Shown here: piece after piece, positions 51,255 to 60,120 of the stretch
Layout of the letters: each line of letters opens with the position of its first letter
How positions within the stretch are numbered: position 1 is the first letter of the stretch
DNA from: Streptomyces sp. cf386
GTDB lineage: Bacteria > Actinomycetota > Actinomycetes > Streptomycetales > Streptomycetaceae
DNA: 64,000 nt
Direction of reading: 5' to 3'
Assembly: GCF_900103585.1 (NCBI RefSeq)
Contig: NZ_FNHV01000010.1
Span: 142,607 to 206,606 of the forward strand
The notes under the pieces: generated by a model
Database searches by the model: none
Told to the model about the DNA's origin: nothing
What the model saw: the letters and a program-made list of their open reading frames with translations, nothing else
Translations under genes and position numbers: made by a program

Positions 51255-53132
51255 CTACCTGCTCCCGTACGACAGCCCGTGCCCGACCGGATACAGCACC
51301 CGCGTCGGATCGTCCGCCCGCTGCACCGGCACCGGGAGCCTCCCGCGCGGGGCCGCCCGCCCGGCGAGCACCCGGGCGGCCGCCCGCAGTTCGACGTCGG
51401 TCCAGGAGTAGGAGGCCAAGTAGGCGGGGACGGCGGGCAGGTGGGCCACGTCGTACGGGTTGCGGATCGCCACCGCCGCCACCGGCTTCCCCGTCGCGAG
51501 GAGCTGCTCGACCAGCGCCTTCTGCGTGCTGCTCGCTGTGACGTTGTACGTCCCGACCACCACCGCGTCCGCCTCCCGCGCCGCCTCGACGGCCCGGGCG
51601 ATGGTGCCGGCGGAGGGTGCCGTACCGGTCGACAGGGCGGTCGCCGTGAAGCCCAGCTCGGTGAGGGCGGCGGCGAGCACGCCGGTCGGGGGTCCCGTCG
51701 TGCCGGACGGGGAGGCCGGGTCGGCGCCGACGACCAGGAGCTTGGGGTGGGTGCGGCGGGACAGGGGGAGGAGGGAACCGTTGTTGACCAGCAGGGTCGT
51801 CGTCCGTTCCGCGATGCGGTCGGCCGTCCTGAGGTGGGACGGGGTGCCGACGTTGCGGTCGACACCGCCCTGGCTGACGTACGGCTCCTCGAAGAGCCGC
51901 AGCCTCGCCTTCAGCCGCAGGATCCGCAGGATCGACTCGTCGAGCCGCGCCTCGGTCAGCTCGCCGTCCTGGACGGCCTTGAGGACCGCGTTCCACGCGA
52001 TGTCGATCGACGGCGGGTTGAGCAGCTGGTCCACGCCCGCCTTGAGCGCGAGGACGGGGACGCGGTCGTCGCCGTACTTCGTCCGTACGCCCTCCATGCC
52101 CAGCGAGTCGGTCACCACCAGGCCGTCGTAGCCCAGTTCCTCGCGCAGGATGCCGGTGAGGATCGGGCGGGAGAGGGTGGCCGGGTCGCCGGAGTCGTCG
52201 AGGGCCGGGACCATGATGTGCGCGGTCATGATCGAGTCGATGCCGGCGCGGACGGCGGCCCGGAAGGGCGGGGCGTCCAGGGTCTCCCACTGCTCGCGGG
52301 TGTGGGTGATGACCGGGAAGCCGTAGTGGCTGTCGACGGCGGTGTCGCCGTGGCCCGGGAAGTGCTTGGCGGTGGCCGCGACTTGCCGGTCGGTTCGCGA
52401 TCGCTGGTATCCGGCCACCTCGGCGGCGACGATGTCGGCCACGGCGTCGGGCTCGGAGCCGAAGGAGCGCACGCCGATGACCGGGTTGGCCGGGTTGACG
52501 TTCACGTCGGCCACGGGGGAGTAGTTCTGCCGGATGCCGAGCGCTTTGAGTTCCTGTCCGGCGATACGGCCGAGGGTGCGGGCGTCGGCGCGCGAGCCGC
52601 CGGCTCCGATGGCCATGGCACCCGGGAACAGGGTGGCGGGCTCGCCCACGCGGCAGACGATGCCGTGCTCCTGGTCGGTGGAGACGAGCACGGGCAGGCC
52701 GCGGGGCTGGGTGAGGGACGCCCGCTGGATGCCGTTCGACAGGTCGGCGATCTGATGGGGGTTACGGGTGTTGTGCGCCCAGGTGAAGTAGATGATGCCG
52801 CCCACGCGGTACCTGGCGATCAGCTCGGCTGCCGTGCGGACGCCGATCTCCTTGAGGTTGGCGTCGATGTCGGCCTGGTCGGGGGCGGTGGCGGAGTGGC
52901 CGTAGACCCGCATGACGAAGAGCTGGCCGACCTTCTCCGGCAGGGTCATCCGGGCGATGAGGGCGCGGAGTTTCCGGTCGTCGGGGGTGGGGGATCCGGC
53001 GTGGGCGGGGCCCGCGACGCCCAGGGCGGTGGTGACGCCGGCGGTGGCCGCGAGAACCGTACGTCTCGAAGGTGTTGCGGCGTTTCCCTTGCTTCTTTTG
53101 CTTCCCTTGCTTCCCGTGCTGGTGTCGGGCAC
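51255..53132 (-). CDS. TAT-exported GH3 beta-N-acetylhexosaminidase (NagZ-like)
   Basis: 625 residues from GTG 53132, 5 bases after GGAG. Twin-arginine signal SRRTVLAATAG then hydrophobic GVTTALGVAGPAHA. The GH3 barrel carries KHFPGHGDTAVDSHYG, the NagZ motif with the His-Asp general acid loop, and the nucleophile Asp in VVTDSLGMEGV. A C-terminal alpha/beta domain follows (TTGPPTGVLAAALTEL to LPVPVQRAD). It would remove GlcNAc from chito-oligomers or peptidoglycan fragments outside the cell. Longer in-frame starts run through the gap and against aroA and are rejected. Confidence 0.93.
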   Translation of the reverse strand: MPDTSTGSKGSKRSKGNAATPSRRTVLAATAGVTTALGVAGPAHAGSPTPDDRKLRALIARMTLPEKVGQLFVMRVYGHSATAPDQADIDANLKEIGVRTAAELIARYRVGGIIYFTWAHNTRNPHQIADLSNGIQRASLTQPRGLPVLVSTDQEHGIVCRVGEPATLFPGAMAIGAGGSRADARTLGRIAGQELKALGIRQNYSPVADVNVNPANPVIGVRSFGSEPDAVADIVAAEVAGYQRSRTDRQVAATAKHFPGHGDTAVDSHYGFPVITHTREQWETLDAPPFRAAVRAGIDSIMTAHIMVPALDDSGDPATLSRPILTGILREELGYDGLVVTDSLGMEGVRTKYGDDRVPVLALKAGVDQLLNPPSIDIAWNAVLKAVQDGELTEARLDESILRILRLKARLRLFEEPYVSQGGVDRNVGTPSHLRTADRIAERTTTLLVNNGSLLPLSRRTHPKLLVVGADPASPSGTTGPPTGVLAAALTELGFTATALSTGTAPSAGTIARAVEAAREADAVVVGTYNVTASSTQKALVEQLLATGKPVAAVAIRNPYDVAHLPAVPAYLASYSWTDVELRAAARVLAGRAAPRGRLPVPVQRADDPTRVLYPVGHGLSYGSR

Positions 53133-53726
53133 GTGCGCTCCTTCCGGAGGTGGTGCGCTGAAGGAAACTTCCGAGAAGTCACCAATAACCGGGAAGTTTC
53201 TGCCAGTCAAGGGAACGAACCGTAACCAACAAGGGGCCGCCATCGGCGCAGTTGGAGGGGGGCGCGCCGATGACGGCGTGCTGCCGGCCGTGGCACGGCG
53301 GAGAGGGTGGTCAGCGATCGCAGCCAGCAGCGAGGGCCGACACCGCGCCACGGTGACTCTCCGGCAGCTTGCGGGTTGGACGGGCGGGGGTGGGGCTGGG
53401 TTCCCGGGATGGCCGGAATCCGCGAAGTTGGTGAGGTGGGGGTCTGGGGGGCGGGTGGGCAAGGTGGTGGGCGCCCGGGGCGGGTGGCGGGCGGGGCACC
53501 GGCCGGGTGGGGAGGGTAGGGGCGGCGAACGGGCGATGGGTGGGGAGCGGGGAGCGGGGAGCGGGCTGAGTGTCGAACGGGCTTTGGGCGGGGCGTCGAG
53601 CAGGTGGCGGGCAGGGCGCTGCACGGGCGGCGGGCTGAGCGTCGAACGCGCGGTGGCGCGGTCCGGGGCGGGTCCATCCCGTGGACGTACCGGCGCCGGA
53701 GTCGGTGGCCGGGCGATCATGAGGGC
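53133..53726. other. 594-bp gene-free interval between GH3 and aroA
   Basis: No supported gene. It holds an inverted repeat upstream of the GH3 gene: GAAACTTCC (53164-53172) and GGAAGTTTC (53192-53200), 19 bases apart, a plausible operator. It also holds GGGGAGC-type short repeats around 53535-53560, and two near copies of CGGGCTGAGYGTCGAACG near 53562 and 53630. ORFs seen here are short, repetitive and without ribosome sites. Confidence 0.6.
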
Positions 53727-54968
53727 ATGCCCGTAGTCGACATCCCCGGTTCCAAGTCCATCACCGCCCGCGCCCTCTTCCTCGCGGCGGCGGCCGACGG
53801 TGTCACCACCCTCGTACGGCCGCTCCGCTCCGACGACACGGAGGGCTTCGCCGAAGGGCTGACCCGGCTCGGCTACCGGGTCGGCCGGACCCCGGACACC
53901 TGGCAGGTCGACGGCCGCCCGCAGGGCCCCGCGGTCGACGAGGCGGACGTCTACTGCCGCGACGGCGCGACCACGGCCCGCTTCCTGCCGACGCTGGCCG
54001 CGGCCGGCCACGGCACGTTCCGCTTCGACGCCTCGCCCCAGATGCGCCGCCGCCCCCTGCTCCCGCTGACCCGCGCCTTGCGCGACCTCGGCGTGGACCT
54101 GCGGCACGAGCAGCAGGAGGGCCACCATCCGCTGACGGTCGCGGCGGCCGGAGTCGAGGGCGGGGAGGTGACGCTGGACGCGGGCCAGTCCTCGCAGTAC
54201 CTGACGGCGCTGCTGCTGCTCGGGCCGCTGACCCGCACGGGCCTGCGGATCACGGTGACCGACCTGGTCTCGGTGCCGTACGTCGAGATCACGATCGCGA
54301 TGATGCGGGCCTTCGGGGTGGAGGTACGGCGCGAGGGCGACGCCTTCGTCGTCCCGCCCGGCGGCTACCGCGCCACGACATACGCGGTCGAGCCCGACGC
54401 GTCGACCGCGAGCTACTTCTTCGCGGCGGCGGCCGTCACCGGCGGCGAGGTGACGGTCCCCGGCCTCGGCGAGGGCGCGCTCCAGGGCGACCTGGGCTTC
54501 GTCGACGTACTGCGCCGGATGGGCGCCGAGGTGTCGGTGGGCGCGGAGGCCACGACGGTCCGGGGAACCGGTGAACTGCGGGGCGTCACCGTCAACATGC
54601 GGGACATCTCCGACACCATGCCGACGCTCGCGGCGATCGCGCCGTTCGCCTCCGGGCCGGTGCGGATCGAGGACGTGGCGAACACGCGGGTGAAGGAGTG
54701 CGACCGGCTGGAGGCGTGCGCGGAGAATCTGCGACGGCTGGGGGCGGACGTGGCGACGGGGCCGGACTGGATCGAGATCCGGCCGGGTGTGGCTGTTGGG
54801 GACGGTGCGGAGATCAAGTCGTACGGGGATCACCGCATCGTGATGTCGTTCGCGGTGGCCGGGCTTCGGGTGCCGGGGGTCTCGTTCGACGACCCTGGGT
54901 GCGTGCGGAAGACGTTCCCCGGGTTTCATGAGGCGTTCGGACGGTTGCGGGCGGGTTTGCCGGGTTAG
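53727..54968 (+). CDS. aroA: EPSP synthase paralogue (AroA family)
   Basis: 413 residues from ATG 53727. Two-domain enolpyruvyltransferase fold. Clear motifs are MPVVDIPGSKSITARALFLA, the substrate loop VRPLRSDDTEGF, SSQYLTALLLLGPL, VKECDRLEACAENLRRLGADV and GDHRIVMSFAVAGL. The usual NAGT-MRPL motif of class I enzymes reads DGATTARFLPTL here, a divergent form. It makes EPSP from shikimate-3-phosphate and PEP in the aromatic pathway, but as a likely second copy it may serve secondary metabolism or be insensitive to some inhibitors. It ends 4 bases inside the convergent caspase gene. Confidence 0.88.
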   Translation: MPVVDIPGSKSITARALFLAAAADGVTTLVRPLRSDDTEGFAEGLTRLGYRVGRTPDTWQVDGRPQGPAVDEADVYCRDGATTARFLPTLAAAGHGTFRFDASPQMRRRPLLPLTRALRDLGVDLRHEQQEGHHPLTVAAAGVEGGEVTLDAGQSSQYLTALLLLGPLTRTGLRITVTDLVSVPYVEITIAMMRAFGVEVRREGDAFVVPPGGYRATTYAVEPDASTASYFFAAAAVTGGEVTVPGLGEGALQGDLGFVDVLRRMGAEVSVGAEATTVRGTGELRGVTVNMRDISDTMPTLAAIAPFASGPVRIEDVANTRVKECDRLEACAENLRRLGADVATGPDWIEIRPGVAVGDGAEIKSYGDHRIVMSFAVAGLRVPGVSFDDPGCVRKTFPGFHEAFGRLRAGLPG

Positions 54969-56497
54969 TCACTCACCTTGATGTGTACCAGGACGTCGCC
55001 TCGGCCGCCGACTCTGAGGTGCGTGGCGCCGAGCTGGGCGAGCCGCAGGGTCCGGCCGTCGGGGGTCCCTGGGGGGATGCGGATGGTCCTCTGGCCGTCC
55101 AGAGTCGGCAGAGGGGCCGTTCCGCCCGACTTCGCCGTGGCCGTCGGGACGGTCACGGTGCAGTGCAGGTCGTCGTCCATACGCTGGAAGACCTGGTGCG
55201 GGAGTTCCACGACCTCGACGTAAAGATCGCCTGCAGGGCCCCCGCCGGGCCCGACCTCACCCTCGCCGGCAAGCTGGATCCGCATGCCGTTCTTGACGCC
55301 GGCCGGGATCCTGACGGAGAGGGTGCGACGGCTGCGGACACGTCCGTCGCCCCTGCACTCACGGCAGTGGAGTCGCCATCCGCGCGTTGCCTCGCCGGAA
55401 CCGCCGCACGTCGGACACACGACCGCCGTGTCGACCTCGAACTCCCTGACGGCGCCCAGCGCGGTCTCCTCCAGGTCGAGTTCGAGGCGGATCAGGGCAT
55501 CCTGGCCCCGGCGTGTGCGCGACGTGGCATCGAGCTTCGCTCTCATCACCGCTTCCGCGGCAGTCATCGGGGTCTGGTTCGCGGTCCCCGGCCCGGCGGC
55601 GGGACCGTGCCGTGGATCGGGCCCCTCCTGGGGGAGAGTGCGCTGGAGGGGCGGCGTCTGGGGCCGGGGCGGGACAGGGGAGTTCTGCGGGGGCGGCGGC
55701 GCCATGCCGGTGCTTTCGGTGGCTGCGGCGCGCCGCTGCGCCCCCACCGCCCGCGCGATCGTGACCTGGTACTCCAATTCCGCCCACATCAGCGGCCGTT
55801 GCTTCGTCCCGGCGCGATGCAGGGACTCGTACACGTAGTCGTACAGCTCGGTGACGGTGATCCGGCCGTCCCGGTTGAGGTCGGCCGTGCCCGTGCGCAG
55901 CCCCTCGATCAGCGCGCCCGTGAACCGGGAGGGCTGCGGTTCCTGCGACGCGACGTGCTCACCCTCCCAGGCGTACTCGGCCCGGTTGGTCGCGGTGAGG
56001 ACCGCGCGGCCGTGGCCGCCGAGTTCCTCGCGGACGTGGATCTGGTCGTCGCCCTTCGCACCGGGCAGAAAGGCACCGCTGTAGCAGCAGTCGAGGAGGA
56101 CGACGACGGTGGCCCGGCAGCGTTCCATTCGGTCGCGAAGGAAGGCGGCGGGGACGGCCGTGGAGGCGGGCAGGGTGCGGTCGGTGTCGCGTGCTGCGAA
56201 GTACAGGTGGCCGTCGTGGAGGTCCTTGATGCCGTGGCAGGAGACGTGGACCAGGAGCAGGTCGTGGCGGCTGCGGTCGAGGAAGAAGCGCTCGATCGCC
56301 CGCATCACCTGGTGGGCCTGGGCGTCCTTCACCTGCTCGGTACGGAAGCCGCCGATGCTGGGGTCGGCGAGGACGGCGGCGAGGCCCGCGCAGTCCTGCT
56401 CGGGGGAGCGCAGGGTGCCGAGCGTGGTGTCGTCGTAGGTGCCGGTGGCGATGAGGAGGGCGTCCCTGCGGCCCGTGCCGAGGGGAAAGTCGGTCAT
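54965..56497 (-). CDS. caspase-like protease fused to a DnaJ C-terminal region
   Basis: 510 residues from ATG 56497 (MTDFPLGTGRRDALLIATGT). About residues 8-235 are a caspase (C14) domain: catalytic His88 in HVSCHGIKDLHDGHLYFA and Cys138 in VVLLDCCYSGA. Near its end is an EF-hand-like loop DLNRDGRITVTE (206-217). A Pro-rich linker follows, then a DnaJ C-terminal part: CTD-I, a half zinc finger (CPTCGGSG and CRECRGDG), VRIPAGVKNGMRIQLAGEG and a CTD-II ending VGGRGDVLVHIKV. No J domain is present. Paired with the EACC1 gene just upstream, it is probably a regulated effector protease of a conflict or suicide system, with the DnaJ part binding misfolded or target proteins. Confidence 0.9.
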   Translation of the reverse strand: MTDFPLGTGRRDALLIATGTYDDTTLGTLRSPEQDCAGLAAVLADPSIGGFRTEQVKDAQAHQVMRAIERFFLDRSRHDLLLVHVSCHGIKDLHDGHLYFAARDTDRTLPASTAVPAAFLRDRMERCRATVVVLLDCCYSGAFLPGAKGDDQIHVREELGGHGRAVLTATNRAEYAWEGEHVASQEPQPSRFTGALIEGLRTGTADLNRDGRITVTELYDYVYESLHRAGTKQRPLMWAELEYQVTIARAVGAQRRAAATESTGMAPPPPQNSPVPPRPQTPPLQRTLPQEGPDPRHGPAAGPGTANQTPMTAAEAVMRAKLDATSRTRRGQDALIRLELDLEETALGAVREFEVDTAVVCPTCGGSGEATRGWRLHCRECRGDGRVRSRRTLSVRIPAGVKNGMRIQLAGEGEVGPGGGPAGDLYVEVVELPHQVFQRMDDDLHCTVTVPTATAKSGGTAPLPTLDGQRTIRIPPGTPDGRTLRLAQLGATHLRVGGRGDVLVHIKVSD

Positions 56498-56504
56498 GTG
56501 CGGT

Positions 56505-56963
56505 CTATTCCTGGGCGTCCGGGGCGACCTGTGGCTGCGAGCCGGCGGTCGACTCGTCGTCCGCGTCATTGGACCTCGCGTCCGCAGCTGACCGCACCGC
56601 CTCCGCATAAAGATCCAGCAGGTGCTGTTGCTGGTCCTTGGAAGCATGGCCGATTTCGAGGATGCGACCGTCGATGTCCACCGTCACCGTGCGGACGGGA
56701 CGGTTCTGCATCCAGGTCTCGATCAGGCGCAGCGCGGGCCGCAGGATCACGGGCGCGAGGCTCACGGCGAGGGCGCCGACCGCGATGAGCTCACCCGGCT
56801 TGGCGCCCTCGGGCGCTGCCCCGTCGGAGCGGCCCAACCGTACGTCGTCGATGTCCAGTTCGAGAAGCCGCTGCCTCAACTGCGAAGTGAGCGCGTCGAG
56901 TTCAGCCTGGTCGACATCGGCATCACCGGACACAACCAGCCGCATACTCCTGACCGTTGCCAT
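56505..56963 (-). CDS. EACC1-type protein (effector-associated constant component)
   Basis: 152 residues. It matches the small EACC1 domain that accompanies caspase, trypsin-like and other effectors in actinobacterial conflict systems: MRLVVSGDADVDQAELDALT at the start, GEIAVGAL-like segment (GELIAVGALAVSLAPVILRP), a hydrophobic helix, then RTVTVDIDGRILEIGHASKDQ and an acidic tail. It starts 7 bases before the caspase gene region and is cotranscribed with it, supporting a two-component unit. The role of EACC1 is not established; it may control or scaffold the effector at the membrane. Confidence 0.8.
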   Translation of the reverse strand: MATVRSMRLVVSGDADVDQAELDALTSQLRQRLLELDIDDVRLGRSDGAAPEGAKPGELIAVGALAVSLAPVILRPALRLIETWMQNRPVRTVTVDIDGRILEIGHASKDQQQHLLDLYAEAVRSAADARSNDADDESTAGSQPQVAPDAQE

Positions 56964-57156
56964 CCTGTCCCCCTGTTTCCTGTCCTTCCGCGGCTACCAG
57001 TGTGCCGGTCGGGTAGGGCTGCCATAACCGGTTGCGTGAAACCGGCACGCGGCGAACCTGGCGGTGGCGGCGGAGGAAGACCGGGGACCGTCCGCCTTCA
57101 CCTGGGTGCCGACGGCGTGACGGGTGCCGCGAGCTGAACTGCACAACTGGCGGGAG

Positions 57157-58110
57157 CTACGAGCCTTGGCGCCTCTCGCCCAACTCTCTTGCTGACGCGG
57201 CCAGTTGGTCCCGTACCGTCGTCAGGACCGGATCCCCCTCCGCACCGGTCCGTACGGCCGCGAAGACATTGCGCGACGGAGGTGGTGTGCCCCCCGTCGC
57301 CAGCAGGGCGATACGGCGATGCGCGTACAGGGGCTGGACGAGCCGCGGGATCAGCGCCACGCCCTGCCCCGCCTCCACCAGCGCCGCCAGCGCGCCCCAG
57401 TCGTTCACCGCGTGCCGGATGTCCGGCGTGAACCCCGCCGCCGCGCACACCGACCGCGCCACCGCGCCGCAACAGCTGCGCGCGTCGCCCACGATCCAGG
57501 GCTCCGTGGCCAGCTCCCGCAGGGCGACGCGCTCGCGGTCGGCGAGGGGGTGGCCGGCCGGGACGGCGACCTCCAGGACGTCCGTGCACAGGTCGATCCG
57601 GTGGTAGCGCCGGTCCGCGTACGGCGGTGTCGCCGCGAAGTCCACCGCCACGGCGATGTCGACCTGGCCCGCGTCGAGCGCAGTGAACAGGTCCGGCGGC
57701 TCGGCCTCCAGGACATCGACGCGGAGATGCGGCATGCGCTCGCCCAAGGCCGTCAGCGCTCCCGGCAGCAGGCCCAGGATCGCGCTGGAGAAGCACCCGA
57801 TCGTCACCGAGCCGCGCCCGCCCTCCCCGTACGCCGCCAGGTCGGCCCGCGCCCGCTCCAGTTGGGCCGCGATCAGGTCGGCGTGCGCGAGCAGGACCCG
57901 GGCCTGTCCGGTGAGGCGTACGCCTCGTCCGTCCCGCTCGGTCAGCGGTACGCCCGCCTCGCGGGCCAGCGCCGTGATCTGCTGTGAGACCGCCGACGGG
58001 GTCAGATGCAGCGCCTGGGCCGTGCGGGCCAGGCTGCCGCGGCGCTGGAGTTCGCGCAGCACGGTGAGGCGACGCAGATCGATGGTGAAGCTTTCACTTA
58101 ACTGTTCCAC
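57157..58110 (-). CDS. LysR-family regulator
   Basis: 317 residues. N-terminal HTH: LTVLRELQRRGSLARTAQAL and HLTPSAVSQQITALAREAGV. The rest is the LysR effector-binding fold (GSVTIGCFSSAILGLLPGAL, ALIPRLVQPLYAHRRIALLA). It is divergent from the hydrolase gene at 58162 with 51 bases between starts, so it may control that gene and itself. Effector unknown. Confidence 0.92.
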   Translation of the reverse strand: MEQLSESFTIDLRRLTVLRELQRRGSLARTAQALHLTPSAVSQQITALAREAGVPLTERDGRGVRLTGQARVLLAHADLIAAQLERARADLAAYGEGGRGSVTIGCFSSAILGLLPGALTALGERMPHLRVDVLEAEPPDLFTALDAGQVDIAVAVDFAATPPYADRRYHRIDLCTDVLEVAVPAGHPLADRERVALRELATEPWIVGDARSCCGAVARSVCAAAGFTPDIRHAVNDWGALAALVEAGQGVALIPRLVQPLYAHRRIALLATGGTPPPSRNVFAAVRTGAEGDPVLTTVRDQLAASARELGERRQGS

Positions 58111-58161
58111 CAGGAAAGATTAACTGGACCGGTAGGCCGACGATCGGAAACCATCGACGCC

Positions 58162-58746
58162 ATGACCGCGTACCTCATCCTCCACGGCTGGCAGAACCAC
58201 CGGCCCAAGGACCACTGGCAGCACTGGCTCGCCGACCGTCTCACCGAGCGGGGCCATCAGGTCGCCTATCCGCAGCTGCCCGACCCCGACGAGCCCGAAC
58301 TGGAGGTCTGGCTGGGCGAGTTGGACCGGCATCTCGGTGGGCTGCACGACGCCGGGCCGGAGCTGGTCGTCGTCGCGCACAGTCTGTCCGCCGTGCTGTG
58401 GCTGCACGCCGTGGCGCGGGGGCTGCCGGGGCCGGCCGCCGTGGACCGGGTGCTGCTCGTCGCCCCGCCGTCCGGTGCCGTGCTCGCCCGCCACCCCGAG
58501 GTCGCCGAATTCGCCCCGCCGTCCCTGGAGTTCACGCTCCCCGGCCCGACCCGCCTGGTCGCCGGCGACGACGACCCGTACTGCGAGGAGGGAGCCGACA
58601 CCGTTTACGGCGACCCGCTCGCCCTCCCGACCGATGTCCTCCCCGGCGCCGCTCACCTCGACCTGGATGCCGGGTACGGGCCGTGGCCGGCGGTACTGGA
58701 CTGGTGCCTGGATCCGGCCGCACGGCTCACGGCACGTCAGGACTAG
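58162..58746 (+). CDS. RBBP9/YdeN-family alpha/beta hydrolase
   Basis: 194 residues. MTAYLILHGWQNHRPKDHWQ at the start and nucleophile Ser in VVVAHSLSAVLWLHAVARG match the RBBP9/YdeN family. Asp in RLVAGDDDPYCEEGA and His in PGAAHLDLDAGYGPWP complete the triad. Likely a small cytosolic serine hydrolase. It overlaps the convergent MFS gene by 20 bases. Possibly regulated by the divergent LysR. Confidence 0.9.
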   Translation: MTAYLILHGWQNHRPKDHWQHWLADRLTERGHQVAYPQLPDPDEPELEVWLGELDRHLGGLHDAGPELVVVAHSLSAVLWLHAVARGLPGPAAVDRVLLVAPPSGAVLARHPEVAEFAPPSLEFTLPGPTRLVAGDDDPYCEEGADTVYGDPLALPTDVLPGAAHLDLDAGYGPWPAVLDWCLDPAARLTARQD

Positions 58747-59998
58747 CCGCGTCCGCCCTATCCACCCCGTCCACCGCATCCGCCCCGCCCCGCAGTTCCG
58801 GTGTGCTCGTCCCGACGTAGGCCACCGCCAGTACACACAGCAGCCCACCGGTGACGAGGGCGGTCGCGCCGGACGACCAGCCGGCGATCAGGCCGCCGCG
58901 CACGTTGCCGAGGTGCGGGCCTCCCTGGCCGACGATCTGCTCGGCGGCCGTGACCCGGCCCAGCAGGGCGTCGGGAGTACGGGTCTGGACGATCGTGGTG
59001 CGCGACACCACCGCCATGCTGTCGGCGGCCCCCGCCACCACCAGCAGCCCGAGCCCGGCCCACGGGTCGGCCATCAGACCGAACAGCGCCAGCGCCACAC
59101 CCCACGTCGCCGACCCGCACAGCATCACCAGGCCGGGGCGGCCCAGCCGGGTGACCGAACCCGACAGGGCCGTCGCCGTGACACCGCCCACCGCGAGGGC
59201 GGAGACGAACAGGCCGAGGGTGCGCGGGTTGCCGCCGAAGCGTTCGGCGTTGATCAGGGGGAAGAGGCTGACCGGCATGGCGAGGACGGTGGCGGCGAGG
59301 TCGGTGACCAGCGCGCCGCGCACCACCCGGTGGCCGGCCAGGAAGCGCAGTCCGTCCAGTACGCCGTGCAGCCCGGCCCGGGACGGCTCGCCCTCGGGCG
59401 GCAGCGCGGGCAGGCCGAAGGCGCCGTAGAAGGCGAGGCCGAAACTCAGGGCGTCCAGCAGGTAGCAGACGCCGATGCCGAACCAGCCGAGGAACAGCCC
59501 GCCCAGCGCCGGACCGAGCAGCATCATCGCCTGGCCGGTGACCTGGTTGAGGGCCAACCCCGCCGCCACCTGCTCCTTCGGCAGCAGCCGCGGCACGAAC
59601 ACGCCCGCCGCCGGGCCGCCGACCGCGCCGAAGCAGGAGCCGGCCGCCACGAGCGCGAGGATCCCGGCGACCGGCACACCTCCGGTGAAGCCCTGCGCTG
59701 CGAGCAGCAGCGCACACACCGCCTGTCCCACGGTGGCGACCAGATAGATCCGCCGCCGGTCCCCCCGGTCCACCCAGGCCCCGGCCAGCAGCCCCACCCC
59801 CACCATGGGCACCACCTGCGCCAGCCCGACCGCACCACTCCAGATCGCGCTGTGCGTCATCTCCCAGACCTGGTACATGACGGTCACCATGGTCATGAAG
59901 CCGCCGAGCACGGACACGGTCCGCCCGATCAGCAGCCGCCGGAAGACGGGGGAGCTGCGCAGCGGCCGTACGTCGATCAGCGCACGGGCGAGGGTCAT
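58727..59998 (-). CDS. MFS transporter (EntS/MFS_3-like)
   Basis: 423 residues with about 12 helices. Start FRRLLIGRTVSVLGGFMTMV and the cytosolic loop VDRGDRRRIYLVATVGQAVC fit MFS_3-type exporters, the family that includes enterobactin exporter EntS. It could export a siderophore or small drug, but no substrate evidence is present. It converges on the RBBP9-like gene with a 20-base overlap. Confidence 0.87.
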   Translation of the reverse strand: MTLARALIDVRPLRSSPVFRRLLIGRTVSVLGGFMTMVTVMYQVWEMTHSAIWSGAVGLAQVVPMVGVGLLAGAWVDRGDRRRIYLVATVGQAVCALLLAAQGFTGGVPVAGILALVAAGSCFGAVGGPAAGVFVPRLLPKEQVAAGLALNQVTGQAMMLLGPALGGLFLGWFGIGVCYLLDALSFGLAFYGAFGLPALPPEGEPSRAGLHGVLDGLRFLAGHRVVRGALVTDLAATVLAMPVSLFPLINAERFGGNPRTLGLFVSALAVGGVTATALSGSVTRLGRPGLVMLCGSATWGVALALFGLMADPWAGLGLLVVAGAADSMAVVSRTTIVQTRTPDALLGRVTAAEQIVGQGGPHLGNVRGGLIAGWSSGATALVTGGLLCVLAVAYVGTSTPELRGGADAVDGVDRADAASPDVP

Positions 59999-60120
59999 GA
60001 GGGCATGGCGGGGGCTGGGGTGGGGGTGGGCATGAGGGGGGACGCTATACGGCGGTCCGCGCGCGGGCCAGCGAATTATGCTCCGCAGATCTGAGGAAGG
60101 TCAGCCGAGGAAGGTCACCT

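Noticed and set aside
53133..54929. Long N-terminal extension of the GH3 gene
   Set aside because: It would run antisense through aroA and the repetitive gap; the GTG at 53132 has GGAG and a TAT signal right after it.
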